From: Mycolicibacter senuensis
GTDB lineage: Bacteria; Actinomycetota; Actinomycetes; Mycobacteriales; Mycobacteriaceae
Direction: 5' to 3'
Assembly: GCF_003284925.1 (NCBI RefSeq)
Contig: NZ_QMEX01000007.1
Coordinates: forward strand, 23,971 to 87,970
Length of the DNA: 64,000 nt
Shown here: positions 42,384 to 51,560 of the stretch, one piece after another
Layout of the letters: every line of letters starts with the position of its first letter
Numbering within the stretch: the stretch's first letter is position 1
The notes under the pieces: generated by a model
The model's database searches: none
What the model was told of the DNA's origin: nothing
What the model saw: only the letters and a program-made list of their open reading frames with translations
Translations under genes and position numbers: made by a program

Positions 42384-43136
42384 TCACGGCAATATGTCGA
42401 GCACAACCTCGCCGGGCCCGGTGACGAGTTCGCTGATCAGGGTCAGATGTTTGTGCCACAGGGCAACCGCTTCCTCGCTGGATTTGGCACGGATGAGATC
42501 GACAACCTTCACATGAGCGCGGTGGGACGCGCGGATCGCCGCTTGCTGACTCTCGTCGACCGGATGCGATTTCATGTAGGACCGGTTTTGCATCTCAACG
42601 ATCGAGAAGAGCATGTCGAGCAGGACGACCATCGTTTGGTTGCCGGCCAACTCCACGAGCCTGCGGTGAAATTGCAGTTCATGCTTTTCGCCGTACGCAA
42701 TCGGATCGCTGCGAAGCTCCTCGCCGGCCGCGAGCAGCGTGTCCAGCTCACGAAGATCGGCCGCCGTGCGTTTCTGGGCAAGCACTCCGACGCAGGCAGA
42801 CTCCAGCTGAGCCCGTGCCTCGTGGAGGTCGGCCATCGTGGCGCCCTGGTACTGCAGCAGAGTCCCGGTATAGCGACCGGCAACGGCGGACTGCGGTACG
42901 AGCACGTACGCGCCGCCGCGATTCCCGCGTTTGACCCGCACGATGCGTTCCGACTCGAGGACACGGATCGCTTCGCGCAGCGTGGGTCGGGACACGCCGA
43001 ACTGGTCCATCAATGCTGATTCCGACGGCAACGCGTCGCCCTCCTTCAGCTCGCCGGAGACGATCTGACGGCGTAGCTGGGCAGCGATCAGCTCGGCGGC
43101 TTTCGGCGCCTGCAGTGACTTGATCGTGACCGCCAT
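42384..43136 (-). CDS. GntR-family (FadR subfamily) regulator
   Basis: A 250-aa regulator with the winged-helix block E-S-A-L-M-D-Q-F-G-V-S-R-P-T-L-R-E-A-I-R near residues 39-58, a basic wing (V-K-R-G-N-R-G-G) and an FCD helical ligand domain. A putative metal/acid-binding H-E-L-Q-F-H segment lies near 151. It resembles the regulators at 21299 and 48196. It stands directly upstream of the racemase gene in the same orientation, 100 bp away, and may control that gene and the beta-oxidation block behind it. Confidence 0.91.
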   Translation of the reverse strand: MAVTIKSLQAPKAAELIAAQLRRQIVSGELKEGDALPSESALMDQFGVSRPTLREAIRVLESERIVRVKRGNRGGAYVLVPQSAVAGRYTGTLLQYQGATMADLHEARAQLESACVGVLAQKRTAADLRELDTLLAAGEELRSDPIAYGEKHELQFHRRLVELAGNQTMVVLLDMLFSIVEMQNRSYMKSHPVDESQQAAIRASHRAHVKVVDLIRAKSSEEAVALWHKHLTLISELVTGPGEVVLDILP

Positions 43137-43257
43137 CGCTACCCTCTCCGCGCGTTACGCATGGACAAGCAGCATACTGTTCACTGCGTTCCGTTCCGCC
43201 GGATGCGATGTGCTAGGGCAACACCCGCCGATCCGCTCTATATCCTGCGCCCGTGGG

Positions 43258-44178
43258 TCAGCCGCCGATTCCGGCCCGCAAAGCCACTACACCCGGGGTA
43301 CTGTCGCCGGGAAAAAACTCATGCGACCGCGTCACGAGTTCCTCGACGGTCCACGCCCGCTCGCCGGCGGAGAGGTGCACCGCGGTTTGAATGGGACTCT
43401 GCAATTCGACATCACCGCCGTAGCACACGAACACCTTGCCGGAGATGTGTCCTGCCCACGGACCGGCGAGCCAGGCGACGACGGGACTGATGTTCTCCGG
43501 AGCCCGATCATCGAACTGCCCCTCGACGGCCTCGCGATAGCCGCTGAACGCGCCGGTAGTCATCCGGGTGCGCGCACGTGGCGCGATCGCGTTGACCGTG
43601 ACCCCGATCCGTTCCAATTCGCGGGCCATGCCAAGCGTCATCCCGACGATGCCGGCTTTGGCCGTCGCGTAGTTGACCTGGCCGACCAGGCCGATGTAGC
43701 CGGACTCACTGCTGGTGTTGACGATTCGGCCGTAGACGTCGCCGCCTTCCTTGGCCTTCGCTCTCCAGTAGGCCGCGGCGAACCGCGACGGCGCGAAGTG
43801 GCCCTTGAGATGAACCTCCATCACCGCGTCCCAGTCAGCTTCTGCCATGTTGAAGCTCATCTTGTCCCGAAGGATGCCGGCGTTGTTGACCAACACGTCG
43901 AGTGATCCGAAGGTGTCAACCGCTTGCGCCACGAGCATTTCAGCGGCGTTCCAGTCAGCGCAGCTGTCGAGGTTGGCGACAGCCCGACCACCGGCCTGCT
44001 CGATTTCCGCCACGACTTGCTGCGCCGGCGAGGCGTCTGCGCCGGCCCCGTCTCCCCCGGTGCCTGGATCGTTGACGACCACGGCAGCACCTTCAGCGGC
44101 CAGTGTGAGCGCATGCGCGCGGCCAAGACCCCGGCCGGCGCCGGTCACGATGGCGACCCGACCGTCAAGCGATCCCAT
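43258..44178 (-). CDS. SDR, MFE-2-like 3-hydroxyacyl-CoA dehydrogenase
   Basis: A 306-aa short-chain dehydrogenase with T-G-A-G-R-G-L-G near residue 12, V-V-V-N-D-P-G near 34, N-N-A-G near 97 and the catalytic Y-A-T-A-K near 169. Length and the N-D-P-G segment match the dehydrogenase unit of MFE-2-type enzymes acting on (3R)-hydroxyacyl-CoAs. It is a paralogue of the 3838-4746 SDR. GGGGAG precedes ATG 44178. It is the last gene of the minus-strand block of MaoC hydratase, crotonase, ACAD and SDR, which together can run one beta-oxidation round. Confidence 0.9.
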   Translation of the reverse strand: MGSLDGRVAIVTGAGRGLGRAHALTLAAEGAAVVVNDPGTGGDGAGADASPAQQVVAEIEQAGGRAVANLDSCADWNAAEMLVAQAVDTFGSLDVLVNNAGILRDKMSFNMAEADWDAVMEVHLKGHFAPSRFAAAYWRAKAKEGGDVYGRIVNTSSESGYIGLVGQVNYATAKAGIVGMTLGMARELERIGVTVNAIAPRARTRMTTGAFSGYREAVEGQFDDRAPENISPVVAWLAGPWAGHISGKVFVCYGGDVELQSPIQTAVHLSAGERAWTVEELVTRSHEFFPGDSTPGVVALRAGIGG

Positions 44179-44205
44179 GTGTTTTCTCCCCTATCGTTGT
44201 GGTGA

Positions 44206-45321
44206 TCAGATGCCGATGCGATCAGCGAGGCGCTGTCGGTGGAAGTCAGAGCTGCCGAGGAACAGTTGCGCGTTCTTCGCACGCTTGAGGTAGAGGTGGG
44301 CCGGATGCTCCCAGGTGAATCCGATACCGCCATGAATCTGAATATTCTCTCCACAGGCGTAAAGGAACGCATCAACACAGAAGGCCTTGGCCAGACATGC
44401 GACCTTGGGAACATCGTCATGACCGACCGATGCCGCCCACAACGCGTAATACGTTGCTGAGCGCGATGATTCGAGCTCCACCAGCATCGACGCACATTTG
44501 TGCTTGATCGCCTGAAACGATCCGATCTTGCGACCGAACTGCTCGCGGACTTTCGCGTAGTCCACCGCCATGTCCAGCACCATGCCGGTTCCACCGAGTG
44601 CCTCCGCGGCGACCGCGATGGCGGCCAGGTCGAGCATCTTCAGTAACGCGGGCTCTGCGGCTTCGACCGAGCCGACCAGCCGCGCCGGAGTGTCGGCGAA
44701 GGTCAGCCGGGCCTGTTTTCTGGTCTGATCCATCGTCGCCAAAGGCTCGACGGCCAGGCCCCGCGCCCCGCTGTCCACAGCGAAAACCCCGACCATCCCT
44801 TCGACTCTGGCGGCGACGAGTATCAGGTCGGCCACCGCGCCATCAAGCACAAACGACTTGTGTCCGTTGATGGCCCATGCGTCATCCGCCCCTGTCGCCG
44901 TCGCTGCCACCGACGAGGGCTGCCACGACCCGCTGTCTTCGGCGAGGGCCACGGTGGCGATGGACTCGCCGCTGGCAAGGCCCGGAAGGTAGTCGCTGCA
45001 GGCCTGCTGGTCATCGAGAGCCAGCAGCAGGTGCGAGGCCATCACGCACGAGGCGAAGAACGGGGTGACTGCCAGAGACCTGCCCAGCTCTTCCGACACG
45101 ATCCCCAGTTCGACGAATCCGAAGCCGCTACCGCCGAATTCCTCGGGAATGGCCAGACTCTGCAAACCCAGCTGTTGCGCCATCTGGGTCCACAGCGCCC
45201 GATCGAAGCCGACAGGGTCCTCCATCTGCTCCCGGACGGCGACTTCCGGCGACTTGGCCTGCAGGAACTCGCGCAGCACCTGCTGAAGTGTCTGCTGCTC
45301 GTCGCTCAGCGCGAAGTCCAT
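44206..45321 (-). CDS. Acyl-CoA dehydrogenase
   Basis: A 371-aa ACAD beginning M-D-F-A-L-S-D-E-Q-Q, with the middle domain short and lacking a clear F-S-E-P motif (A-L-A-E-D-S-G-S instead, near residue 125), and a C-terminal R-E-Q-F-G-R-K-I-G-S-F-Q and I-H-G-G-I-G-F-T-W-E-H segment. This C-terminal block is typical of mycobacterial FadE proteins that pair with a second subunit. ATG 45321 lies seven bases after the crotonase stop; earlier in-frame starts run into that gene. The ACAD partner could be the 54039 or another FadE of the island. Confidence 0.9.
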   Translation of the reverse strand: MDFALSDEQQTLQQVLREFLQAKSPEVAVREQMEDPVGFDRALWTQMAQQLGLQSLAIPEEFGGSGFGFVELGIVSEELGRSLAVTPFFASCVMASHLLLALDDQQACSDYLPGLASGESIATVALAEDSGSWQPSSVAATATGADDAWAINGHKSFVLDGAVADLILVAARVEGMVGVFAVDSGARGLAVEPLATMDQTRKQARLTFADTPARLVGSVEAAEPALLKMLDLAAIAVAAEALGGTGMVLDMAVDYAKVREQFGRKIGSFQAIKHKCASMLVELESSRSATYYALWAASVGHDDVPKVACLAKAFCVDAFLYACGENIQIHGGIGFTWEHPAHLYLKRAKNAQLFLGSSDFHRQRLADRIGI

Positions 45322-45328
45322 CGCAACC

Positions 45329-46099
45329 TCACTTCCGTCTCGCTCGGAAACGTTCTGGCACAGCGCGATATTCGGCAGTGTCATGGGACTGGCTCTCAGC
45401 CGCGAGGCCGTATCCGAGCATCGAGGCCGACGCGACACGCAGGTGCTGATTGAGCACCGCCTTGGTGTCCTGCACGGCCTGCCACGGCAACGCCGCGAGT
45501 CGGTGCGCGAACTCGGTGGCCCGGGCCATCAACTCATCCGCGGGTACGGCTCTGTTGGCGAGCCCCATTTCGACGGCACGCTCGGCGGTGATGCGGTCGC
45601 CGGTCAGCAGGAACTCCTTGGCCCGCAGCAGTCCCGCGTTCAGCGGCCAGGTGATCGCACCACCGTCGCCGGCCACCAGACCGACGGTGATGTGCGGGTC
45701 AGCCATGAAGGTGTCTTCAGAGATGAACACCATGTCGCAGGCCGTCGCCAACGTGCACCCCAGGCCCACCGCTGGGCCGTTGACCGCGGCGATCACCGGA
45801 AGGTGCACATTGATCAAGTCGTCGAACAACTTCCGACCCTTGCGCAGGGTGGCCCTACGCACATGCAGATCATTGGCCAGCGTGGTGAAGTCGTCAATGT
45901 TGCCGCCGGCACTGAATGCCTTGTTGGCGCCGGTCACCACGACCACCTTCGCCTCGGCGTCATAACAGATCTCCCGCAGCGCCTCGATCAACGCCTCATG
46001 CAGTTCGTCATCGAATGCGTTGAGCGCATCCGGACGGTTGAGCGTGAGGGCGCGGACCGGGCCGTCCGAGTCGACCAGCACCGCTGCGGACTCCACCAT
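45329..46099 (-). CDS. Crotonase-fold protein, A-D-P-H subgroup
   Basis: A crotonase-family protein of 256 aa if ATG 46099 is used; ATG 46114 would overlap the hydratase gene by 14 bases. F-S-A-G-G-N and G-P-A-V-G-L-G form the oxyanion hole. The Glu144 position is Thr and Glu164 is His (A-D-P-H-I-T-V-G), as in the paralogue at 33068. The conserved A-G-D-G-G-A-I-T-W-P-L-N segment follows. Ordinary hydration is doubtful. It is co-transcribed with the MaoC-like hydratase upstream and the ACAD downstream. Confidence 0.87.
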   Translation of the reverse strand: MVESAAVLVDSDGPVRALTLNRPDALNAFDDELHEALIEALREICYDAEAKVVVVTGANKAFSAGGNIDDFTTLANDLHVRRATLRKGRKLFDDLINVHLPVIAAVNGPAVGLGCTLATACDMVFISEDTFMADPHITVGLVAGDGGAITWPLNAGLLRAKEFLLTGDRITAERAVEMGLANRAVPADELMARATEFAHRLAALPWQAVQDTKAVLNQHLRVASASMLGYGLAAESQSHDTAEYRAVPERFRARRK

Positions 46100-46100
46100 C

Positions 46101-46595
46101 TCAGGAACCTGCACCGACGAAGTCGCGACCCCGAATGAGCCGCACCGGCGTGAAGGTCGCTACCTCCTCGCCGCGCTGATTGATGACCGTGCACAGCGAC
46201 GCGACAACACCGCGCCCGGGCTTGCTGGAGGGTCGTGACTCGGTCGTCTGCACGATCACCTGCAAGGTGTCACCAACATAGGTCGGCGCCTTGATCGTCA
46301 ACTCCATGTGCATGAAGGCAAGGCCGGTGCCGTGCAGCGCATTGGTCTGCAAGATCAGTCCCTCGGCGAGAACGTAGACCAGCGCCCCCGGAACCAGGCG
46401 GCCCTGATAGCCACCTTCGGCGGCGTGGCGGGCATCGTAGAACAGCGGTTCGTTGAACCCACCGAGGTGCACGAAGCTCATCAGATCGGTCTCGGTGACT
46501 GTTCTGGCGCCGGTCCGAAAGGCGGAACCGGTAACCATGTCCTCCCAGGTGAGGCCCTTGGCCAACGGGGGCACAGAGTCCACGGATTCGACCAT
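46101..46595 (-). CDS. MaoC-like hot-dog enoyl-CoA hydratase/dehydratase
   Basis: A 164-aa hot-dog protein of the MaoC type. It has an N-terminal L-T-W-E-D-M-V-T-G segment, T-E-T-D-L-M-S-F-V-H-L-G-G-F-N-E-P-L-F near residue 38, R-L-V-P-G-A-L-V near 66 and V-G-D-T-L-Q-V-I-V near 105. This family hydrates 2-enoyl-CoAs to (3R)-hydroxyacyl-CoAs, the substrate expected by the MFE-2-like SDR at 43258. The canonical D-x-N-x-x-H dyad is modified (G-G-F-N-E-P), so activity needs care. AAGGGA five bases upstream fixes ATG 46595. Confidence 0.83.
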   Translation of the reverse strand: MVESVDSVPPLAKGLTWEDMVTGSAFRTGARTVTETDLMSFVHLGGFNEPLFYDARHAAEGGYQGRLVPGALVYVLAEGLILQTNALHGTGLAFMHMELTIKAPTYVGDTLQVIVQTTESRPSSKPGRGVVASLCTVINQRGEEVATFTPVRLIRGRDFVGAGS

Positions 46596-46642
46596 GTTGA
46601 TCCCTTCAGTAGGCTGCAGCACTCGTTCTGTCCTGCCGCCCA

Positions 46643-46661
46643 CGATATAATAGAATTATCG
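46643..46661. promoter_or_regulatory. Divergent promoter element with CGATA/TATCG arms
   Basis: CGATA (46643-46647) and TATCG (46657-46661) flank a 9-base AT-rich centre. The overlapping ATATAATAGAATTAT (46645-46659) fits ATATnATAGAAnTAT, as at 55214-55228. It lies between the MaoC-like gene (-, 48 bp away) and the AMP-ligase (+, 55 bp away), so both directions may share one regulator. Confidence 0.5.
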
Positions 46662-46715
46662 ACCTAATTATACTAAACGTGAATCGGGTCCTCGTCATCC
46701 AGTCAGGAGGCGATC

Positions 46716-48191
46716 ATGCCGTCGGTGCCCGACACGGACGCATACGCGACGTGGTCACAGCGGGTGCTTGCGAGCCTGCACCTCCGTTCCGGCTCCGCCG
46801 CGCTGATCTCGGTTAACGCCGGGTCGGTCGAACGATGGTCCGGCACTGAGTTCGTCGCGATGACCGCGGGCGCACTTGATGTGCTGGACGCAGCGGGGGT
46901 CGCTGCCGGCGACGATGTGCCGGCGTTGATGGCGTCGCGTCCGACCTCGATCGCCATGATGCTCGCCGGGGCGGTATCGGGACGACCGTTGGCCCCACTG
47001 GCGCCGCGGATGACCCGCCGAGAACTGTTGGCCTGCCTAGAAAACCTCTCGGGTGGCGTGCTCTTTGCCGACCCCGACTGGATGGAGTTGGCCACCGACC
47101 TGGCTGAGTCGACCGGCCGACGGGCGCAGATCATCGACGGCCCCACCTTCAGCAACCGTGCTGTGACCGCTAACGACAACCCGCACAGCGTCGCGATGGT
47201 GATGCACACCTCGGGTACCACCGGATTACCCAAGCCGGTGCCGGTTCGCGAGTCGCCGCTGGGCCACCGCGCTGACGTCAATGGTCTTCTGCTGGACCTC
47301 AAACTCGGTGACCGGCTGGCCACCGCGGCGCTGTTCCACCACGTCGGCGCCCTGGGCAATATCGCGGTGACGCTCGCCAACGGTGCGACATTGGTGTGCT
47401 TTCCCGACTTCAGCGTCGACGCGTGGCTCAGCCTCGAGTTGGTCGCACCGACTCATGCCGTGGTGGTCCCATCGATCATCGAGATTCTGTTGGCCGCAGA
47501 TGCCTTGACGCTGCCGACATTGCGGGTGCTGGGCTACGGCGGGTCGCCCATACATCCCGACACGATGCGGCGCGTCCAGACCGTCATGCCCGGTGTCGAT
47601 TTGGTGAACCTGTTCGGCCAGACCGAGGGCAGCCCGCTCACGGTGCTCGACGCGGCCGACCATCGCGCTGCGGCCGCAGGCCGCACCGACTTGCTCCGGT
47701 CGGCGGGCCGCGCCGCGCCCGGCGTGGAGTTGCATATTGACCATCCTGGCCCGGACGGGGTGGGCGAGGTATGGGCGCGCTGCGCGCATTCGTTCGTCAC
47801 CGACGGCGACGGTTGGCAGCGCACCGGCGATCTCGGACACCTGGTCGACGGCTACCTGTACCTCGTCGGCCGTCGCGGGGACAAGATCATCCGTGGCGGT
47901 GAGAACGTCTTTCCGCTCGAGGTCGAGCAGGTTCTCGAGAGCCACCCCGAGGTGCGCGAAGCAGGGGTGGTCGGGGTTCCTGACCGGCGCTTGGGCGAGA
48001 CCGTCGCGGCGTTCATCGTGCCGACCGATCCGGCGATACCTCCAAGTCCGCAAGCCCTGCACCGTTACGCCCGCGAGCACTTGGCCGGATTCAAAGTGCC
48101 GGCGCGCTGGGAATTCCTCGAGGCGCTACCCCGAAACCCCAGCGGCAAGATCGTGCGGCGGGAGCTCGCGCGCAGGTGCGCATCGCAATGA
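46716..48191 (+). CDS. AMP-dependent acyl-CoA synthetase
   Basis: A 491-aa ANL-superfamily ligase. It shows H-T-S-G-T-T-G-L-P-K-P-V near residue 166, N-L-F-G-Q-T-E-G near 294, T-G-D-L near 370, R-G-G-E-N-V-F-P-L-E-V-E near 395 and the catalytic Lys in P-S-G-K-I-V near 480. It is a paralogue of the 33853-35337 ligase, with shared N-L-F-G-Q-T-E-G-S-P. AGGAGG six bases upstream fixes ATG 46716. It probably activates the acid whose CoA ester enters the divergent beta-oxidation block, and it is convergent with a GntR gene. Confidence 0.93.
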   Translation: MPSVPDTDAYATWSQRVLASLHLRSGSAALISVNAGSVERWSGTEFVAMTAGALDVLDAAGVAAGDDVPALMASRPTSIAMMLAGAVSGRPLAPLAPRMTRRELLACLENLSGGVLFADPDWMELATDLAESTGRRAQIIDGPTFSNRAVTANDNPHSVAMVMHTSGTTGLPKPVPVRESPLGHRADVNGLLLDLKLGDRLATAALFHHVGALGNIAVTLANGATLVCFPDFSVDAWLSLELVAPTHAVVVPSIIEILLAADALTLPTLRVLGYGGSPIHPDTMRRVQTVMPGVDLVNLFGQTEGSPLTVLDAADHRAAAAGRTDLLRSAGRAAPGVELHIDHPGPDGVGEVWARCAHSFVTDGDGWQRTGDLGHLVDGYLYLVGRRGDKIIRGGENVFPLEVEQVLESHPEVREAGVVGVPDRRLGETVAAFIVPTDPAIPPSPQALHRYAREHLAGFKVPARWEFLEALPRNPSGKIVRRELARRCASQ

Positions 48192-48195
48192 GTCC

Positions 48196-48975
48196 CTACA
48201 GCAGATCGAGAACCGAATGCCCGGCCACACCCGTCGACAGGACGAACTCTTCGGCCAAGTCGAGATGGCGCTTCCAGTGCGCTCTGGCGGCTGTGACGTT
48301 CTTCTTGTCGATCAGGTCGACCAACCGCAGATGCGCGCGATGAGCATCCTCGTAGGCCTTGACCGTCGCCGGCGAACCCGCCGTGTCCTGCACCGACTGC
48401 AAGGTGGACTTATCGATGATCGTCCGCAGCATCGACGACAACACGATCATGGTCTGATTGTGCGAGGCTTCCACGACTGCGGCGTCGAACCGCGCATGCA
48501 GCGCAATGCGCGACGTGCTGTCCGAGGTGTCGGTGATCTCTCGGCACAAGAAGCGCAAACGAGCCAGGTCTTCCTTCGTCCGGCTCTTGGCCGCCTCACC
48601 CGCGCAGGTGGATTCGATGATGGAGCGGGCGTCGAAAACATCGCGCAAGGTGGTACCTCGGTGCTCGAGAACCAGTCCGGCGTAGCGCGCCGCCATGCGA
48701 CCGTCGGGGCTGTTCACGCGGGCCCCACCGTGCGCACCGCGTCTGATGGTGATCAGCGCCTCGGACTCCAGGACCCGGAAAGCCTCGCGCAGCGTAGGGC
48801 GGGAGACGCCGAACTGTTCCATCAGCGTGGCTTCCGACGGCAGGGCGTCACCCTCACGCAACTCACCGCGGACGATCTGTTTGCGCAGGTTGCTGCCGAT
48901 CAGCTCGGCCATTTTGGGCACATGCAGGGGTTGACCGACCTGGATGTGAGGATCAACGGTCTGGTTGTCGGCCAT
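48196..48975 (-). CDS. GntR-family (FadR subfamily) regulator
   Basis: A 259-aa regulator with E-A-T-L-M-E-Q-F-G-V-S-R-P-T-L-R-E-A-F-R near residues 50-70, a basic wing and an FCD ligand domain with H-A-R-F-D-A-A-V near 160. GAGGAGG five bases upstream sets ATG 48975; an upstream in-frame ATG at 49029 lacks such a site. It is divergent from the CoA-transferase at 49137 across a 161-bp AT-rich region and probably regulates that gene and itself. Paralogues are at 21299 and 42384. Confidence 0.92.
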   Translation of the reverse strand: MADNQTVDPHIQVGQPLHVPKMAELIGSNLRKQIVRGELREGDALPSEATLMEQFGVSRPTLREAFRVLESEALITIRRGAHGGARVNSPDGRMAARYAGLVLEHRGTTLRDVFDARSIIESTCAGEAAKSRTKEDLARLRFLCREITDTSDSTSRIALHARFDAAVVEASHNQTMIVLSSMLRTIIDKSTLQSVQDTAGSPATVKAYEDAHRAHLRLVDLIDKKNVTAARAHWKRHLDLAEEFVLSTGVAGHSVLDLL

Positions 48976-49083
48976 GAGTCCTCCTCGGGTTACACCCGAC
49001 ATGCCGTAGTGCTTCTGAACTCTTCCCACACGGAAGGACCGTGGGGATTGACGACGTCGTCGGGCACCGATGGCAGTGAAACA

Positions 49084-49097
49084 TTAATTACATTTAA
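49084..49097. promoter_or_regulatory. Imperfect palindrome between GntR and CoA-transferase genes
   Basis: TTAATTACATTTAA fits TTAAnTnnAnTTAA and lies 39 bp before GTG 49137, in an AT-rich stretch (49081-49106). The position suits an operator for the divergently encoded GntR protein. The half-sites differ from the GATC-centred palindrome at 21257, so the paralogues may have different specificities. Confidence 0.38.
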
Positions 49098-49136
49098 CTA
49101 TATACTGGCTACCGCCTGCACCGGAGGAGATAAGAC

Positions 49137-50360
49137 GTGACTCGCGCCGCACTGGACGGAATCCGTGTGCTGGATCTTAGCCGGATCCTCGCCGCGCCGT
49201 TGGCCGCGCAAATTCTCGGCGACCTCGGCGCCGAGATCATCAAGGTGGAACGACCCGTCGTCGGCGACGACTCGCGCCAGTACGGTCCACCGTTTTTGTC
49301 CGGCGACACTTCCGGCGGGATGTCGGCGTTCTACCTCAGCTGCAACCGCAACAAAGAGTCGGTGACGATCGACTACACCACACCCCGCGGCAAACAGCTG
49401 CTGCTTGACCTGATCGGCCGATCCGATGTGTTGCTGGAGAACTTCCGGCCCGGGGTCCTGGCGAAATACGGTCTGGGCTACGAGGATCTGCGCGGGCGCT
49501 TCCCCACGCTCGTCTACTGTTCGGTCACTGGATTCGGGCAGACCGGTCCGTACCGCGACAGGCCCGGCTACGATGGGATCTTCCAGGCACTGAGCGGAAT
49601 GATGAGCGTCTCGGGCCACCCTGACGGCACCCCGGGGGCCGGCCCGATGAAGTCGGGGCTCTCGCTCATCGACATTCTGACCGCTTTACACACCAGCACC
49701 GCGGTTTTGGCTGCCCTGCGCCATCGCGACCAGCACGGCGAGGGGCAGCACCTCGACGTCTCATTGCTCGATTGCGGGCTGGCGTCGATGTCGCACTATG
49801 TGGAGAACTATCTGGTCTCCGGCGCTGTCCCCGAACGACGCGGCAACGGCGGCTTCGGCGGCATTCCGTCTCAGGCCTTCCACTGCGCCGACGGCAACCA
49901 GATTTTCCTCGTCGCGACCACCAATCCGCAGTTCGCCCGCGCCTGCCAGGCGCTCGGGCACCCGGAACTCACCGCCGATCCGCGCTTCGCCAGCATCGCC
50001 GCACGCATCGAGCACCGATTGGAGTTGCTCGCCGTGCTTGAGAAGATCTTCGCCGAACGGGATGCCGCACACTGGATCACCGCGCTGGAGGCTGCTGACG
50101 TACCGGTCAGTCCTGTCAACGATGTACACGCCGCCCTGGCGGACAGACACGTGCGCGACCGCGCGATGCAGATCAACATCGCACATCCACAGCTGGACAC
50201 CATCCCCGCGCTGCGATATCCCATCCGGATGTCACGCACGCCCGTCACCGACTACACCGCCCCGCCGGTCCTGGGTCAGGATACGCGCGAGGTGTTGAGT
50301 CGGGTGGTTGGTCTTTCCGATGCCGCGATCGACGAGTTGCAGCACGACGGCGCCATCTGA
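49137..50360 (+). CDS. CaiB/BaiF-type CoA-transferase
   Basis: A 407-aa family III CoA-transferase. G-I-R-V-L-D-L-S-R-I-L-A-A-P and I-K-V-E-R-P are at the N-terminus. The catalytic Asp is in R-P-G-Y-D-G-I-F-Q-A near residue 145, and a Q-H-L-D-V-S-L-L-D segment follows near 203. It should transfer CoA from a succinyl- or acyl-CoA donor to the pathway acid. GGAGGAG eight bases upstream supports GTG 49137. It is convergent with the next ACAD gene. Another active-looking CaiB homologue lies at 51550-52785. Confidence 0.93.
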   Translation: MTRAALDGIRVLDLSRILAAPLAAQILGDLGAEIIKVERPVVGDDSRQYGPPFLSGDTSGGMSAFYLSCNRNKESVTIDYTTPRGKQLLLDLIGRSDVLLENFRPGVLAKYGLGYEDLRGRFPTLVYCSVTGFGQTGPYRDRPGYDGIFQALSGMMSVSGHPDGTPGAGPMKSGLSLIDILTALHTSTAVLAALRHRDQHGEGQHLDVSLLDCGLASMSHYVENYLVSGAVPERRGNGGFGGIPSQAFHCADGNQIFLVATTNPQFARACQALGHPELTADPRFASIAARIEHRLELLAVLEKIFAERDAAHWITALEAADVPVSPVNDVHAALADRHVRDRAMQINIAHPQLDTIPALRYPIRMSRTPVTDYTAPPVLGQDTREVLSRVVGLSDAAIDELQHDGAI

Positions 50361-50375
50361 GCTTGGCTACGGGGT

Positions 50376-51560
50376 CTACCCGGGGCGCGGTTCGCGCGGC
50401 AGGCCCAAGGTGCGTTCCGCCAGCACGTTGAATTGAATTTGCGTGGTGCCACCGTAGATTGACTCGGCGCGACTCGTGAGGAAGATCTGCTGCAACCGGT
50501 CCAGTTCGTAGCATGCGCCCACCAGCTCGCTGCGCGCACCTTGGGCCAGCATGGCCAGTTCGCCCATCCGTATGTGGGATTCGCTGGCGAACACTTTGTT
50601 CATCGAGGCCTGCGCCGCGGGGTCACCGCCACCACCCTTCAGGGTGCTCATCAGGCGTAACCCGTTCCATTCCATGATCTTCGCATCGGTCCACGCCCGT
50701 GCCAGATCAGCACGCATGACGGCGCTGTGTTCGAGCCCGGAATCGCGTGCCGCCCCGATCATCTCGTCGACCTCACGGGCGATCCGCAGATGCTCAGCCA
50801 GCAGTGTGGTACCCCGCTCAGTGCCCAGAGCGCCCATCGCCACGTTCCATCCGGAGTTAACCTCGCCGACCACGAGATCGGCGGACGTGCGGGCACCGTT
50901 GAAGAACACCTCGCAGAACTCCGCGCCCCCCACAATATTTCGGATCGGCCGCACTTCGACCCCGGGCTGATCGACGGGCACCAGGATCATGGAGATGCCG
51001 CGGTGACGCGGCGCCGCCGGATCGGTTCGGCACAGGACATACATCCAATCTGCCCGGGTCCCTACCGAGGTCCACACCTTCTGACCGTCGATGACCCACT
51101 CATCGCCGTCGAGAACGGCCTTGGTCCGCAGGCCGGCAAGATCCGACCCGGCGCCGGGCTCGCTGAATCCCTGACCCCAGAACTCCTCGACCGCCACGAT
51201 CTTGGGCAGAAACCGTTGCTTCTGCGCTTCGGTTCCATAGGCCAGCAGGGTCGGACCGAATAAATCTTCGCCTTGCGACGCCGCCCGGTACGGCGGGTTG
51301 GCACGCGCGTACTCGAGATGAAAGACGAGCTGCTCATCGACGCTGGCGTCGCGTCCACCGTACTGCTTGGGCCAGCCCAGACACAGCCAGCCTCCGGCCG
51401 AGAGCTCCTTCTCCCAGGCCACGCGCACGTCCCACGCGGCGTCGTCCCAGGAGAAGCCCACACCACGGTGCTCCGCGAATTCACCGACCAGATGTTCGGC
51501 GAACCAGGTGCGCACCTCGTCTCGGAAGTCACGCAATGCCGGCGACAGCTCAAGATCCAT
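50376..51560 (-). CDS. Acyl-CoA dehydrogenase
   Basis: A 394-aa ACAD beginning M-D-L-E-L-S-P-A-L, with F-S-E-P-G-A-G-S-D-L-A near residue 130, D-G-Q-K-V-W-T-S, C-E-V-F-F-N-G-A-R-T near 225 and a C-terminal Y-G-G-T-T-Q-I-Q-F-N-V-L. AGGGAGC before ATG 51560 fixes the start, which overlaps the end of the CoA-transferase gene by 11 bases. It is the last gene of the minus-strand operon thiolase, CoA-transferase, ACAD. It is related to the ACADs at 1494 and 57668. Confidence 0.92.
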   Translation of the reverse strand: MDLELSPALRDFRDEVRTWFAEHLVGEFAEHRGVGFSWDDAAWDVRVAWEKELSAGGWLCLGWPKQYGGRDASVDEQLVFHLEYARANPPYRAASQGEDLFGPTLLAYGTEAQKQRFLPKIVAVEEFWGQGFSEPGAGSDLAGLRTKAVLDGDEWVIDGQKVWTSVGTRADWMYVLCRTDPAAPRHRGISMILVPVDQPGVEVRPIRNIVGGAEFCEVFFNGARTSADLVVGEVNSGWNVAMGALGTERGTTLLAEHLRIAREVDEMIGAARDSGLEHSAVMRADLARAWTDAKIMEWNGLRLMSTLKGGGGDPAAQASMNKVFASESHIRMGELAMLAQGARSELVGACYELDRLQQIFLTSRAESIYGGTTQIQFNVLAERTLGLPREPRPG